Source of the DNA: Burkholderia sp. SRS-46
Lineage (GTDB): Bacteria; Pseudomonadota; Gammaproteobacteria; Burkholderiales; Burkholderiaceae
Direction: 5' to 3'
Length of the DNA: 64,000 nucleotides
Assembly: GCF_004343775.1 (NCBI RefSeq)
Contig: NZ_PTXL01000008.1
Coordinates: 124,001 to 188,000, forward strand
The position numbers and the translations under genes were made by a program. Below the pieces are notes generated by a model. The model saw only the letters and a list, made by a program, of their open reading frames with translations. It made no database searches and was not told the origin of the DNA. Position 1 is the first letter of the stretch. Each line of letters begins with the position of its first letter. This document shows positions 17,586 to 26,650 of the stretch, piece after piece.

Positions 17586-18401
17586 ATGACCGCCGCACCG
17601 TTCCCGTCCTTCGCCCAGCTCAACGGCGTCACCGTCGCACCAGGCGCGCTCGCCGCGCTGGCCTTCGCCGGCCATGCGCATTTCACCGCGATGCAGGTTC
17701 GCGACGGCCGCTTACGCGGCCTCGACCTGCACCTCGCACGGCTGCGCGATGCGTCGAACGCGCTGTTCGGGCAGGCGCTGCCCGACGTGCGAATGCTCGC
17801 GTTCCTGCGCGCCGCGCTCGATCGCGCGCCGTCGGCACTGTCGCTGACCGCGACCGTCCATACGACGACCGGCGAATTCGTCGCACCAAGCGACGACGAA
17901 GCGCTCGACGTGCTGGTCCGCACGGCCGCGCCGTCGTCGGGGCCGACAGGCCCGCTCGATCTCGCGCTGTTCGAACACGAGCGCGTGCTGCCGGACATCA
18001 AGCACGTCGGCGAAGTCGCGAAGACGCACTTCCTGCGCCGCGCGGTCGCGCAGGGTTTCGACGATGCGGCATTCATCGATCGTCACGGACGCATCAGCGA
18101 AGGCTCGATCTGGAATCTGGCGTTCTGGACCGGCGACGCGGTGGTGTGGCCGGTGGCCGGCATGCTCGGCGGCGTCACGATGCGCATCCTGCGGCGGCAA
18201 CTGGCGCGCCTCGGCGTCGCGCAGCACGACCGTGAAGTGACACCGGCCGACCTGCCGTCGATGGCCGGCGCCGTCGTGATGAATTCGTGGACGCCTGCGA
18301 TCGCCGTGCGCCGGCTCGGCACGGCGACGCTGCCCGATTCGTCGTCGCTCGCCGCGCTGCTGCATCGCGCGTATGAACAGGAGCCGCCCGTCGCGCCGTG
18401 A
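17586..18401 (+). CDS. Class IV aminotransferase family protein
   Basis: 271 residues of the BCAT/ADC-lyase/D-amino-acid aminotransferase fold. The N-terminal domain has HFTAMQVRDGRLRGLDLHLARL. The PLP lysine is expected in PDIKHVGEVAKTH, and GRISEGSIWNLAFW is the strand after the active site. C-terminal VMNSWTPAIAVRR closes the domain. It starts at the ATG behind GGAGATTTGCCG. It is divergent from a LysR gene and convergent with a RidA gene. RidA proteins remove reactive enamines made by PLP enzymes, which fits the pairing. The substrate is unknown. Confidence 0.82.
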   Translation: MTAAPFPSFAQLNGVTVAPGALAALAFAGHAHFTAMQVRDGRLRGLDLHLARLRDASNALFGQALPDVRMLAFLRAALDRAPSALSLTATVHTTTGEFVAPSDDEALDVLVRTAAPSSGPTGPLDLALFEHERVLPDIKHVGEVAKTHFLRRAVAQGFDDAAFIDRHGRISEGSIWNLAFWTGDAVVWPVAGMLGGVTMRILRRQLARLGVAQHDREVTPADLPSMAGAVVMNSWTPAIAVRRLGTATLPDSSSLAALLHRAYEQEPPVAP

Positions 18402-18432
18402 CACGCGCCGTCTCGACACGCGGGCACCCGGT

Positions 18433-18837
18433 TCACGCGTCGGCCGCGTCCGCCAGCCGCGCGATCACCTTGATCTCGAACTGGAACCCGTACAGCCAGG
18501 TCACGCCGACGGCGGTCAGCGTCGGATGCGGGGCATCGCCCCAGTATTCGGGGACGATCTCCCAGATCCGCTCGAACGTCGCTTCGGGATCGACGAGGAA
18601 CACCGTCACGTCGACGACGTCGTCGAACGTGCAGCCGGCCGCGCGCAGCACCGCACTCAGGTTGTCGAACGCGCGGCGGACCTGCGCGCCCAGTTCCGGC
18701 TCGGGCGATCCGTCGTCGCGGCTGCCGACCTGCCCGGACACGAACAGGAAGCCGTTCGAGCGCACCGCCGGCGAATAGCGGTTGCGCTCATACAGCGCCT
18801 GGCGACCGGGCGGGAAAACTACGCTACGCTTTGCCAT
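18433..18837 (-). CDS. RidA/YjgF family protein
   Basis: 134 residues. The N-terminal region (YSPAVRSNGFLFVSGQVG) and RRAFDNLSAVLRAAGCTFDDVVDVTVFLVD belong to the Rid family. The canonical RidA arginine region near the C-terminus (PARxxxxV) is replaced here by PTLTAVGVTWLYG, so it is a Rid-like paralogue rather than archetypal RidA, and imine deaminase activity cannot be assumed. Homotrimer, cytoplasmic. It is convergent with the aminotransferase (31-bp gap) and divergent from the LysR gene at 18990. Confidence 0.85.
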   Translation of the reverse strand: MAKRSVVFPPGRQALYERNRYSPAVRSNGFLFVSGQVGSRDDGSPEPELGAQVRRAFDNLSAVLRAAGCTFDDVVDVTVFLVDPEATFERIWEIVPEYWGDAPHPTLTAVGVTWLYGFQFEIKVIARLADAADA

Positions 18838-18989
18838 TCAACACCTCCATCAGTGTGCGGGGCGTCACCCCCCCTGTATCAACGATGAAGGCACTTTAAG
18901 GACCGTTGCACGGCGGATAAACCGGCAACCCTGTCCAACACTGTTTGCGCACGCCAAACAATGTCCGGCCGACGCGGAGCCCTGACCCG

Positions 18990-19955
18990 ATGGATCGATT
19001 CGACGCAATGCAGGCGTTCGCCCGCGTGGTGGAAGCCGGCAGCTTCACGAAGGCCGCCGACACGCTGCACATGAGCCGCACCACCGTCACGCAACTGGTG
19101 CAGCAGCTCGAAGCGCGGCTGCGCGTGAAGCTGTTCAACCGCACGACGCGCAAGGTCGTCGTCACGGCCGACGGCGCCGCGTACTACGACCGCGTCGTAC
19201 GGCTGCTGGCCGACATGGACGATGCGGAAACGAGCCTGTCCGCGGCGTCGGCGTCGCCGCGGGGACGGCTGCGCGTGGACGTGCCGAGCCCGTTCGCGCG
19301 CCTGATCCTGATCCCCGCGCTGCCCGCGTTCCATGCGCGCTATCCGGACATCCAGCTCGACATGGGCGTGAGCGACCGCGTGGTCGACGTGATCGGCGAG
19401 AACGTCGACTGCGTCGTGCGCGGCGGCGAGCCGACCGACCGCTCGCTGGTCGCGCGCCGCGTCGGCGACCTGCGGCTCGGCGTGTACGCGTCGCCGGCCT
19501 ATCTCGCGCGCGCCGGCATACCGACGCATCCGGGCGAACTCGAAGACACGCATCACCGCACCGTCGGTTTTCTGTGGGCACGCACCGGCAAGGCGCTGCC
19601 GTTTGCGATGGCTTGCGACGGCGAGCAGATCACCGTGCGCGGACGCTACGTGCTCGCGGTCGACGACGGCAATGCGTACCTCGAAGCCGGCCTCGCCGGG
19701 CTCGGCATTCTGTGGCTTCCCGACTACATGGCGGCTGCGCATCGCGCACGTGGCGAACTGGTGCCGCTGTTCGAGCAATGGCAACTCGAACCGATGCCGA
19801 TGTACGTCGCATTCCCGCCGAACCGGCACGTCAGCGCGAAGCTGCGCGTCTTCGTCGACTGGGTCGCCGACCTGATGGCCCGGCATGCGCCGGTCGCGAA
19901 CCGGCGGCGCGGCGGCGGCGGTTCGCGCGATTCGCGCAAAGCCGTGGCGAACTGA
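18990..19955 (+). CDS. LysR-family transcriptional regulator (CrgA/PA2206-like)
   Basis: 321 residues. The DNA-binding domain (MDRFDAMQAFARVVEAGSFTKAADTLHMSRTTVTQLVQQL) is of the CrgA-like group that often controls neighbouring oxidoreductase or Rid genes. The effector domain contains GRLRVDVPSPFARLILIPALPAF and DCVVRGGEP. The Gly/Arg-rich C-terminal tail is poorly conserved in kind. The ATG at 18990 was chosen over the upstream GTG/ATG frames because it matches the family N-terminus. It lies divergent from the RidA-like gene, a probable target. Confidence 0.88.
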   Translation: MDRFDAMQAFARVVEAGSFTKAADTLHMSRTTVTQLVQQLEARLRVKLFNRTTRKVVVTADGAAYYDRVVRLLADMDDAETSLSAASASPRGRLRVDVPSPFARLILIPALPAFHARYPDIQLDMGVSDRVVDVIGENVDCVVRGGEPTDRSLVARRVGDLRLGVYASPAYLARAGIPTHPGELEDTHHRTVGFLWARTGKALPFAMACDGEQITVRGRYVLAVDDGNAYLEAGLAGLGILWLPDYMAAAHRARGELVPLFEQWQLEPMPMYVAFPPNRHVSAKLRVFVDWVADLMARHAPVANRRRGGGGSRDSRKAVAN

Positions 19956-19977
19956 ATCGCGAGAAGGCGACCGCACA

Positions 19978-20007
19978 TAAAAAAGCCCGCGCACATTGCG
20001 CGGGTTT
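19978..20007 (-). terminator. Rho-independent terminator of the allantoin operon
   Basis: On the minus strand, stem CCCGCGC / GCGCGGG around AATGT is followed by CTTTTTT. It lies 38 bp after the allA stop codon and may also stop the convergent LysR transcript. Confidence 0.85.
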
Positions 20008-20044
20008 CGACAGACGATCAGTCAGTCGCGAGAACGCCGCCGGC

Positions 20045-20557
20045 TCAGGCCGTCAGCGCGAGCAGCGCCTCGTCGGTCAGCCACAGCGATTGCGTCAGGT
20101 CCTGCTCGTTGAGGTTCAGCCCGTCCCCGCCGCGATCGACGACGATGAAATCGCTGACGTCGCCGAGCGCGATCAGCGGGTGATGCCACACGCCCTTCGC
20201 ATAGTTGACGCCCTGCCAGCCGCTCGTCACGAATGCGCGGATCTGCGCCGGATCGAGCTCGCCCGCGGGCGCCACGACGACGAGATACGGCTTGTCGTTC
20301 AGCGGCACGAACGCCTGGCTGCCGAGAGGATGCCGCTCGAGCATCTTCACCTCGAACGGCAGCGTGCGCGGCTGGCCGCGGAACAGGTTGACGAGCGTGC
20401 GGCCGCCTTCGTCATCGACGTCGACCTGCGCGAGATCGTGAAAGCGGATCGTCGTGCCGAGGTTGATCGGGATCTGCTTCGCGCCTTCCGTCTCGATCAC
20501 GTCGCCGAACGGCGCGAACGCTTCCTTGGTCAGCGGTTCGATGATGAGCGTCTTCAT
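20045..20557 (-). CDS. allA: Ureidoglycolate lyase
   Basis: 170 residues, the normal length. MKTLIIEPLTKEAFAPFGDVIE is the family start, followed by the cupin-like core (FRGQPRTLPFEVKMLERHPLGSQAFVPL) and the WQGVNYAKGVWHHPL metal/active-site region. It splits ureidoglycolate into glyoxylate and urea, the last step of the pathway. The ATG overlaps the end of the allantoicase gene by 4 bp (ATGA), so translation is likely coupled. It is the last gene of the operon before the terminator. Confidence 0.95.
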   Translation of the reverse strand: MKTLIIEPLTKEAFAPFGDVIETEGAKQIPINLGTTIRFHDLAQVDVDDEGGRTLVNLFRGQPRTLPFEVKMLERHPLGSQAFVPLNDKPYLVVVAPAGELDPAQIRAFVTSGWQGVNYAKGVWHHPLIALGDVSDFIVVDRGGDGLNLNEQDLTQSLWLTDEALLALTA

Positions 20558-21567
20558 TTGTCGACCGTCCCGATGAGACGCAGGCGCGACACGCCGCCGT
20601 CCGGAATGATGTTCAGGCGCACGTGCGTGATGGGCCCAAGCGAGGCGATCTCGCGCTCGAAGTAGTGCTGCTTGTCCATCTGCAGCTTCTGCTCGCCGAG
20701 CAGCGCCGGCCAGAACATCGACTGCGTGATCAGCGAGCTGTCGGTGCCGCCCGTCACGTACGCGGCCTGGATCGAGCAGCGGTCCGGATAGTTGCCCTTG
20801 AAGAACGCGGTGTCGACTTCGATCTTGCGGATCACGCCCGGCTGCGCGAGCGCGATGATCGCCCAGTCGTTGCCCGGCTCGCGGCGGCGGCGGGTTTCCC
20901 AGCCGTCGCCCATGTTCACGCCGCGGCCCGGCAGCAGCAGGTTCGACGCGACGCCGAAGTGCTGATTGTTCGCCGCGACCACGTAGCCGCCGTTTTCCAT
21001 CGCCGCGAGATCGAACAGCTCGCTCGCGCTCGCACCCGCCCAATCGAGCTGCGGCTGGCCGTACACGCGCAGGCGCGCGATGCCGCCGTCCGGATAGATG
21101 TTCACGCGCAGGTGCGTGAACGCGCGCGCATCGCTCGCCTCGACGTAGTGGTGGCTGTTGCCCTGCAGCGTCGTCGACGGCACGATCTCGACCCACTCGG
21201 TCGCGTGCGTCGGCGCGCCGTCGGCCACGAACGCGGCCTCGACCGACGCGGCCGGCGGGAAGTTGCCGGTGAAATGGCTCGTATCGATGTCGAAGCCCTT
21301 GATCACGCCCGGGCGCGCGAGCTTGACGATGCACCAGTCGTAGCCGGTCGTGCGCTTGCGGCGCGTTTCCCAGCCGTCCATCCACTTGCCGTGGTCGTCG
21401 TACTTGCCGGGGATGAAGACGGCCGGCTCGGGGTTCAGCATGCGCTCCTTCGGCGCGAAGAAATCGTCGCTGGCCTCGAGCGCCTGCGCACCGAGACGCG
21501 GGTCGGCGAGATTCACGTAGCGCCGCGTGAAATCGGGTGCGTTGGGGTCGAGAAGCGGGATGGCCAT
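20554..21567 (-). CDS. alc: Allantoicase
   Basis: 337 residues made of two tandem jelly-roll repeats. The pattern MDGWETRRKR / MGDGWETRRRR, the WCIVKLARPGVIKGFDIDTSHFTGN-type stretch and the HLRVNIYPDGGIARLRVYG / HVRLNIIPDGGVSRLRLIG pair show the internal duplication. It hydrolyses allantoate to ureidoglycolate and urea. The start at 21567 gives the family N-terminus (MAIPLLDPNAPDFTRRYVNL). It lies between uraD (87-bp gap) and allA (4-bp overlap). Confidence 0.95.
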   Translation of the reverse strand: MAIPLLDPNAPDFTRRYVNLADPRLGAQALEASDDFFAPKERMLNPEPAVFIPGKYDDHGKWMDGWETRRKRTTGYDWCIVKLARPGVIKGFDIDTSHFTGNFPPAASVEAAFVADGAPTHATEWVEIVPSTTLQGNSHHYVEASDARAFTHLRVNIYPDGGIARLRVYGQPQLDWAGASASELFDLAAMENGGYVVAANNQHFGVASNLLLPGRGVNMGDGWETRRRREPGNDWAIIALAQPGVIRKIEVDTAFFKGNYPDRCSIQAAYVTGGTDSSLITQSMFWPALLGEQKLQMDKQHYFEREIASLGPITHVRLNIIPDGGVSRLRLIGTVDK

Positions 21568-21654
21568 GATGTGTTCCTTGTCTCTATCGTGTGCTGTATT
21601 GCTTGCTGTGTGTGTCGTGATCGCCGCCGCGACGCGGCAGGCGACGCAGCGGGT

Positions 21655-22176
21655 TCAGGCGTCGATCAGGTCGTCGAGCCGGAAACGCGCGATCCGGTAG
21701 ATCTGGTCGAGGCTCGCGCGCAGCTCCTCGCCGCGCGTGTGGTTCACGCGCGACTCGAAGTTCGCGATGATGCCGTGCCGGTCGTAGCCGCGCACCGCGA
21801 GGATGAACGGGAATCCGAACTTCTCGCGATAGGTGCGGTTCAGCGTCTGCAGCTTGTCAAACTCTTCCTGCGTGCACTGGGCGAGGCCCGCGCCGCTCTG
21901 TTCGCGCGTCGATTCCTCCGTCAGCTCGCCGCGCACCGCGGCCTTGCCCGCGAGCTCCGGGTGCGCGTTGATCAGCGCGAGCTGGCGCACTTCGCCGGCC
22001 GTCTCCACGGCGCCCGACATCGTCCGGTGCAGCGCGTCGACGCTCGCGTACGGCCGTGCGCCCGCGGCCGCCTCGGCGACCCACGGCGAATGTTCGAAGA
22101 TCCCGGACAGCGCCGCGACGAATGCACCCGGCGCCATCGTGTTGATTTGCTCCAACGTGTAACGCATCGCCTTCAT
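21655..22176 (-). CDS. uraD: OHCU decarboxylase
   Basis: 173 residues. The catalytic HPELAGKAA motif (ALINAHPELAGK) and the NRTYREKFGFPFILAVRG segment are diagnostic of 2-oxo-4-hydroxy-4-carboxy-5-ureidoimidazoline decarboxylase. It converts OHCU to S-allantoin, step three after PuuD and UraH. The start codon overlaps the puuE stop by 4 bp (ATGA). The genes for steps one and two lie in the other transcription unit at 14.4-16 kb. Confidence 0.95.
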   Translation of the reverse strand: MKAMRYTLEQINTMAPGAFVAALSGIFEHSPWVAEAAAGARPYASVDALHRTMSGAVETAGEVRQLALINAHPELAGKAAVRGELTEESTREQSGAGLAQCTQEEFDKLQTLNRTYREKFGFPFILAVRGYDRHGIIANFESRVNHTRGEELRASLDQIYRIARFRLDDLIDA

Positions 22177-23126
22177 GCTTTCCCTTCGTTCCGATGATTG
22201 GGCTGATACGGATGATGTTCACGCCAGTGACGCGCGATATCGACACGCCGCGTCACCCATACGCGATCGTGCTTCTCGATGTGGTCGAGGAACTTCTGCA
22301 GCGCGCGGAACCGGCCCGGCCGGCCCAGCAGGCGGCAGTGCATGCCGATCGACAGCATCTTCGGCGCTTCGTCGCCCTCCTCGTACAGCACGTCGAATGC
22401 ATCGCGCAGGTAGTGGAAGAAGTGATCCGCGGTGTTAAAGCCCTGCGGCGTCGCGAAGCGCATGTCGTTGGTATCGAGCGTGTACGGCACGATCAGCTGC
22501 GGCGTCGTGCCGCCGCCCGACATGCCGACGTCCATCCAGAACGGCAGGTCGTCGCCGTAGTTGTCGGAGTCGTACAGGAAGCCGCCGTATTCGGCGACGA
22601 GCCGGTGCGTGTTCGGGCTGTCGCGCCCGGTGTACCAGCCGAGCGGCCGCTCGCCCGTCACGCGCTCGATCGCTTCCATGCCGAGCCGCATGTGCTCGGC
22701 CTCAAGCTCCGGCGTCATGGCCTGGTAGTGGATCCAGCGCCAGCCGTGGCAGGCGATCTCATGGCCCAGCTCGACGAACGCGCGCGCAAGCTCCGGATGC
22801 CGCTCGATCGCCATGCCGACGCCGAACACGGTCAGCGGCAGCCCGCGCTTCTCGAACTCGCGCAGGATGCGCCACACGCCGGCCCGCGACCCGTATTCGT
22901 AGATCGACTCCATGCTCATGTGGCGATCGGGATACGCGGCCGCGCCGACGATCTCCGACAGGAACTGTTCGGAACCCGGGTCGCCGTGCAGCACGCAGTT
23001 CTCGCCGCCCTCTTCGTAGTTCAGCACGAACTGCACGGCAACGCGCGCCCGCCCGGGCCAGTTCGCCTGCACCGGATGGCGGCCGTAGCCGATCAGATCG
23101 CGTGGATAGTTGGAATCGAGTGACAT
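22173..23126 (-). CDS. puuE: Allantoinase PuuE (polysaccharide-deacetylase fold)
   Basis: 317 residues. It belongs to the metal-independent allantoinases of the carbohydrate esterase 4 fold, not to the AllB amidohydrolases. Typical segments are RDLIGYGRHPVQANWPG at the start, NYEEGGENCVLHGD, the GHEIACHGWRW motif, GWYTGRDSPNTHRL and FWMDVG. It opens the hydantoin ring of S-allantoin to allantoate. It is the first of four tightly linked genes (puuE-uraD-alc-allA). A 170-bp GC-rich gap to the racemase gene holds no visible gene. Confidence 0.95.
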   Translation of the reverse strand: MSLDSNYPRDLIGYGRHPVQANWPGRARVAVQFVLNYEEGGENCVLHGDPGSEQFLSEIVGAAAYPDRHMSMESIYEYGSRAGVWRILREFEKRGLPLTVFGVGMAIERHPELARAFVELGHEIACHGWRWIHYQAMTPELEAEHMRLGMEAIERVTGERPLGWYTGRDSPNTHRLVAEYGGFLYDSDNYGDDLPFWMDVGMSGGGTTPQLIVPYTLDTNDMRFATPQGFNTADHFFHYLRDAFDVLYEEGDEAPKMLSIGMHCRLLGRPGRFRALQKFLDHIEKHDRVWVTRRVDIARHWREHHPYQPNHRNEGKA

Positions 23127-23296
23127 GGTTCGATGTGCGACGAAAGCTTGCTGAAATTAGGGTATCGATCGGCCCCGCCGAGGGGCCGCCGCGCGCGCAC
23201 CGGCCTGGCGGCGCCCCCGCCGGGGCCGATGCGATTGACGGCCCAGTGTAGCGAAAACGCCCATACGCGCCCATACAGCGGCGCAGATAGTGCGTG

Positions 23297-24124
23297 TCAG
23301 ACGGTGTGTATGTGCGGGTGCGGCAATCCGGCGGCGGCGGCCGGCGGCGCATCCTCGCCCGGCCGGCCCGGCGCCGGGTGCGGGGCGGCCGTGGCGGGGC
23401 TGAACCGCGCGAATTCGCCGTCGTAGCGCTTCGGCAGCGGGCGCGCATAGTCGCCGCGCTTCGCGGTCGCGAGCCGCAGCGCGACGAGCGCCTCCGCCCA
23501 TTTGACCGCCGCGGTCACGCCCTCGACCACCGGCGCGCCGATCTCCCGCTCGATCTCGTGCGCAAATTCGGCCATCCCCGCGCAGCCGAGCACGATCGCG
23601 TCGGCGCCGTCCTCGTCGAGCGCGCGCCGGCATTCGTCGACGATGATCCGGCGCGCGGCCGAGCCCGGGCGGTCGAGCTCGAGCACCGCGACGTCGGTTG
23701 CGCGCACGTTGCGGCAGAACCGCTTCATCCCGTAGCGCTCGGCGAGGTGCCATGCCATCCCGCAGGTGCGGGCAAGCGTCGTGACCACCGAGAAACCGGG
23801 CGCGAGCACGCTCGCCGCATGCATCGCGGCCTCGGCGATGCCGATCACCGGCCCGCGCGCGAGCTCGCGCGCCGCGTACAGCCCCGGATCGCCGAAGCAC
23901 GCGATCACGTATGCATCGAAGCCGTCGCGCTCACCCTGCGCGACTTCGGCGAGCAGCCCGGGCGTCGCCAGCGCCTCGTCGTAATGCCCCTCGATCGACG
24001 GCGGACCCATCGGCGGGCTGACCGCCACCACCGTGGTGCCGCCGGCCGCGACCTCGCGCGCGCAGCGGCCCATCGCGTCGGTCATCCGCTGCGTCGTGTT
24101 CGGATTGATCAGCTTGATCTTCAT
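23297..24124 (-). CDS. Asp/Glu/hydantoin racemase family protein, probable allantoin racemase
   Basis: 275 residues. MKIKLINPNTTQRMTDAM is the family start. The two catalytic cysteines of the racemase fold are in AYVIACFGDPGL and DAIVLGCAGMAEF. Homologues such as HpxA racemise allantoin so that the stereospecific allantoinase can use both enantiomers. The location between an NCS1 permease and puuE supports that role over hydantoin racemisation. The last 35 residues (PHPAPGRPGEDAPPAAAAGLPH) are a low-complexity Pro/Ala extension beyond the usual fold. Confidence 0.85.
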   Translation of the reverse strand: MKIKLINPNTTQRMTDAMGRCAREVAAGGTTVVAVSPPMGPPSIEGHYDEALATPGLLAEVAQGERDGFDAYVIACFGDPGLYAARELARGPVIGIAEAAMHAASVLAPGFSVVTTLARTCGMAWHLAERYGMKRFCRNVRATDVAVLELDRPGSAARRIIVDECRRALDEDGADAIVLGCAGMAEFAHEIEREIGAPVVEGVTAAVKWAEALVALRLATAKRGDYARPLPKRYDGEFARFSPATAAPHPAPGRPGEDAPPAAAAGLPHPHIHTV

Positions 24125-24133
24125 CGCGCCCCC

Positions 24134-25618
24134 TCAGGCCTTCGCTTGCACGAGCAGCCGGTAGAACACGAAGCCGAGCGCCGCGCCGATGAACCACGAG
24201 AAGTTCGCGACGCCCTGCCAGCCCGGCATCATCACGCAGGCAATCGCGATCAGCGCGGCCGGCAGCAGCGCCGCGAGCGCGCGGCGGTTCACGCCGCCGG
24301 TGTACCAGTACGCGCCGCGCTCGGACATCGTGTACAGGTCGTCGCGCACCAGCCTGCCACGCTTGATCAGGTAGAAATCGGCGATCAGCACGCCGTACAG
24401 CGGGCCGATGAACGCGCCGAGCACGTCGAGCGTGTAGTGGATCACGGCCGGGTTGTTGAACAGGTTCCACGGCGTGATGAAGATCGACGCGACCGCCGCG
24501 AGCATCCCGCCCGCGCGCCAGCTGATGAGCCGCGGCGCGACGTTCGAGAAGTCGAACGCCGGCGACACGAAGTTCGCGACGATGTTGATGCCGATCGTCG
24601 CGATCGTGAACGTCAGCGCGCCGAGGATCACCGCGGTCGGATGGTCGATGCGGCCGACCGTCTCGACCGGGTCGGTGATCAGCTCGCCGAACACCGGCAG
24701 CGTGGCGGCGGTCGTGATCACCGTGACGAGCGAGAACGCGAGGAAGTTGACCGGCAGGCCCCAGAAATTGCCGCGCTTCACGTCGCCGAAGCTGCGGCAA
24801 TAGCGCGAGAAGTCGCCGAAGTTCAGCATCGGCCCCGAAAAGTACGACACGACGAGCGAGATTGCCGTGATCATCACCGGGATCACTTCGGCGCCGTGAT
24901 ACTTGACGCCGCCGAGGTTGATGCCGATGTTGCGCCAGCCGGCACGCCACACCATGTAGCCCGCGAGGATGAACATCACGACGTAGACGGCCGGGCCCGC
25001 GAAGTCGATGAATCTCTTGATCGTCTCCATCCCGTTCCAGAACACGAACGCCTGCAGCACCCACAGCAGCATGAAGCCCGCCCAGCCGACCGCCGACAGG
25101 CCGAGAAAGCCGTAGCGGTGCACGTCCGCGTACGGCAGCCATTGCGGGAAGAACTTCAGCACGACGATCACCAGCGCGCTCGACGCGAGATAGGTCTGAA
25201 TGCCGTACCACGCGATCGCGATCAGCCCGCGGATCACGGCCGGCACGTTCGCGCCGAGCACGCCGAACGTCGCGCGGCATGCGACCGGATACGGCACGCC
25301 GATCTGCTGGCTCGGCCGGGCGATCAGGTTGCACAGCACGTTGACGAGGCCGATGCCGACGATCAGCGCGATCAGCACCTGCCAGCTCGTCAGCCCGAGC
25401 GCGAACAGGCTGCCCGCGAACACGTAGCCGCCGACGCTGTGCACGTCCGACATCCAGAACGCGAAGATATTGTACGAGCCCCATGTCTGATTCTTCAGGG
25501 GTGCCAAATCTTCGTTGTACAGACGCTCGCTGAAACCGACCGGCAACGGCGGATCGCTCCCCTCGCCGCCGTCTTCCGCCGGATACGCGCTGTCGTGCGC
25601 GACGCTGAACTGAGCCAT
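24134..25618 (-). CDS. NCS1 family allantoin/hydantoin permease
   Basis: 494 residues, twelve predicted membrane helices. The N-terminal NEDLAPLKNQTWGSYNIFAFWMSDVHSVGGY region and FGVLGANVPAVIRGLIAIAWYGIQ match nucleobase:cation symporter-1 proteins (PucI, HyuP, Mhp1 group). It probably imports allantoin or a related hydantoin with a cation. The start was chosen at the ATG with AGGAGAA nine bases upstream, 36 codons inside the open frame. It is the first structural gene after the GntR repressor, and the racemase gene follows after only 9 bp. Confidence 0.9.
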   Translation of the reverse strand: MAQFSVAHDSAYPAEDGGEGSDPPLPVGFSERLYNEDLAPLKNQTWGSYNIFAFWMSDVHSVGGYVFAGSLFALGLTSWQVLIALIVGIGLVNVLCNLIARPSQQIGVPYPVACRATFGVLGANVPAVIRGLIAIAWYGIQTYLASSALVIVVLKFFPQWLPYADVHRYGFLGLSAVGWAGFMLLWVLQAFVFWNGMETIKRFIDFAGPAVYVVMFILAGYMVWRAGWRNIGINLGGVKYHGAEVIPVMITAISLVVSYFSGPMLNFGDFSRYCRSFGDVKRGNFWGLPVNFLAFSLVTVITTAATLPVFGELITDPVETVGRIDHPTAVILGALTFTIATIGINIVANFVSPAFDFSNVAPRLISWRAGGMLAAVASIFITPWNLFNNPAVIHYTLDVLGAFIGPLYGVLIADFYLIKRGRLVRDDLYTMSERGAYWYTGGVNRRALAALLPAALIAIACVMMPGWQGVANFSWFIGAALGFVFYRLLVQAKA

Positions 25619-25768
25619 GACTTCTCCTTGACCGCGGCCGGAGGGCCGCTCCATCGTCATCGAAATCGCCCCGGGTCGTCGTCCGGGGTCGGACCTGCGG
25701 CCGCGGCGTGCGCCGCGGGCCGGCATTGCTTCAGTTCAGGTGGTGCGCCAACAGGGTTCCGTCGCCGC

Positions 25769-26476
25769 TTACGCGGCGCCGCCGAACACTTCGCGCAAAT
25801 CGACCGCCCCGGTTGCGGGCCGGTCCAGCATTCTCAGCTCGACGTGCTGCAGGTGGTGCGCCATCAGCTCGGCCGCGCGCTTCGCGTCCCCCGCTTCCAG
25901 CGCGACCAGGATCTCGCCGTGGTCGTCGCACGAACACGGGCTGCGCCCGTGCGACTCGTACAGCGCCGACATCAGCGTCGAGCGCGCGACGAGGCCGTCG
26001 AGGCATGCGCTGAGCGTCGCGTTGCCCATCAGCGCGGCGAGTGTCGTATGGAACTCGCCCGACAGGCGGATCCACGCCGGGACATCGCGCCGCTCGAACG
26101 CCTTGCGCTCCTTGTCGAGCAGCGCCGCGACACCCTTCAGGCGTTTCGCGCCCGGCCCCGTCGCCAGCCGCTCGACGACGGCCAGCTCGATGATCCGGCG
26201 CATCTCGAACACCTCGTGCACGTCCTGCAACGTCGGGCTCGCGACGAACGCGCCGCGGTTCGGCTCGAGATCGACGAGGCGGTCGGTCGCGAGCAGCGCG
26301 AGCGCCTGCCGGATCGTCCCGCGCTTGACGCCGAACACCTCGCACAGCTGCGCCTCGGTCAGCTTCGCGCCGGGCGCGAGCCGATGCTCGAGGATCGCCG
26401 TCCGGATACGTTCGGCGATCGCTTCGGGTCCGGGCACGCCGGACGGGGCGGATTCGGGTTCGGTCATGATCTGCAT
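25769..26476 (-). CDS. GntR-family regulator (FadR subfamily), probable repressor of the allantoin operon
   Basis: About 235 residues. The N-terminal winged helix (AIAERIRTAILEHRLAPGAKLTEAQLCEVFGVKRGTIRQALALLATDRLVDL) is followed by an all-helical FCD effector domain with metal-ligand candidates (Asp in FEMRRIIE, His in GEFHTTLAAL, MAHHLQHVELRML). The ATG at 26476 is preferred; GAGG lies 11 bases upstream, and an ATG four codons later is also possible. It heads a set of same-strand genes for allantoin uptake and breakdown. Two palindromes upstream match the operator type of this subfamily. Confidence 0.88.
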   Translation of the reverse strand: MQIMTEPESAPSGVPGPEAIAERIRTAILEHRLAPGAKLTEAQLCEVFGVKRGTIRQALALLATDRLVDLEPNRGAFVASPTLQDVHEVFEMRRIIELAVVERLATGPGAKRLKGVAALLDKERKAFERRDVPAWIRLSGEFHTTLAALMGNATLSACLDGLVARSTLMSALYESHGRSPCSCDDHGEILVALEAGDAKRAAELMAHHLQHVELRMLDRPATGAVDLREVFGGAA

Positions 26477-26510
26477 CGCGTGATGGTCCTCATCGTAGGA
26501 TGGACACAAA

Positions 26511-26524
26511 AATTGTCAACAATT
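26511..26524. promoter_or_regulatory. GntR-type operator palindrome 1
   Basis: AATTGT-CA-ACAATT: perfect 6-bp arms and a 2-bp spacer, 35 bp upstream of the GntR start codon. It has the TTGTNNACAA core expected for FadR-subfamily regulators. Confidence 0.65.
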
Positions 26525-26650
26525 CTTTTGCTTGATTGCGCACAATCGGCGTGCACCGCGGCGACCCGATCCGGTGCATCATGCGCGATATCCATGCGCA
26601 TCAAGCCTCACAAGCGCGTCAGAAGCACCTCTCAACGTATACCCTTCCGG

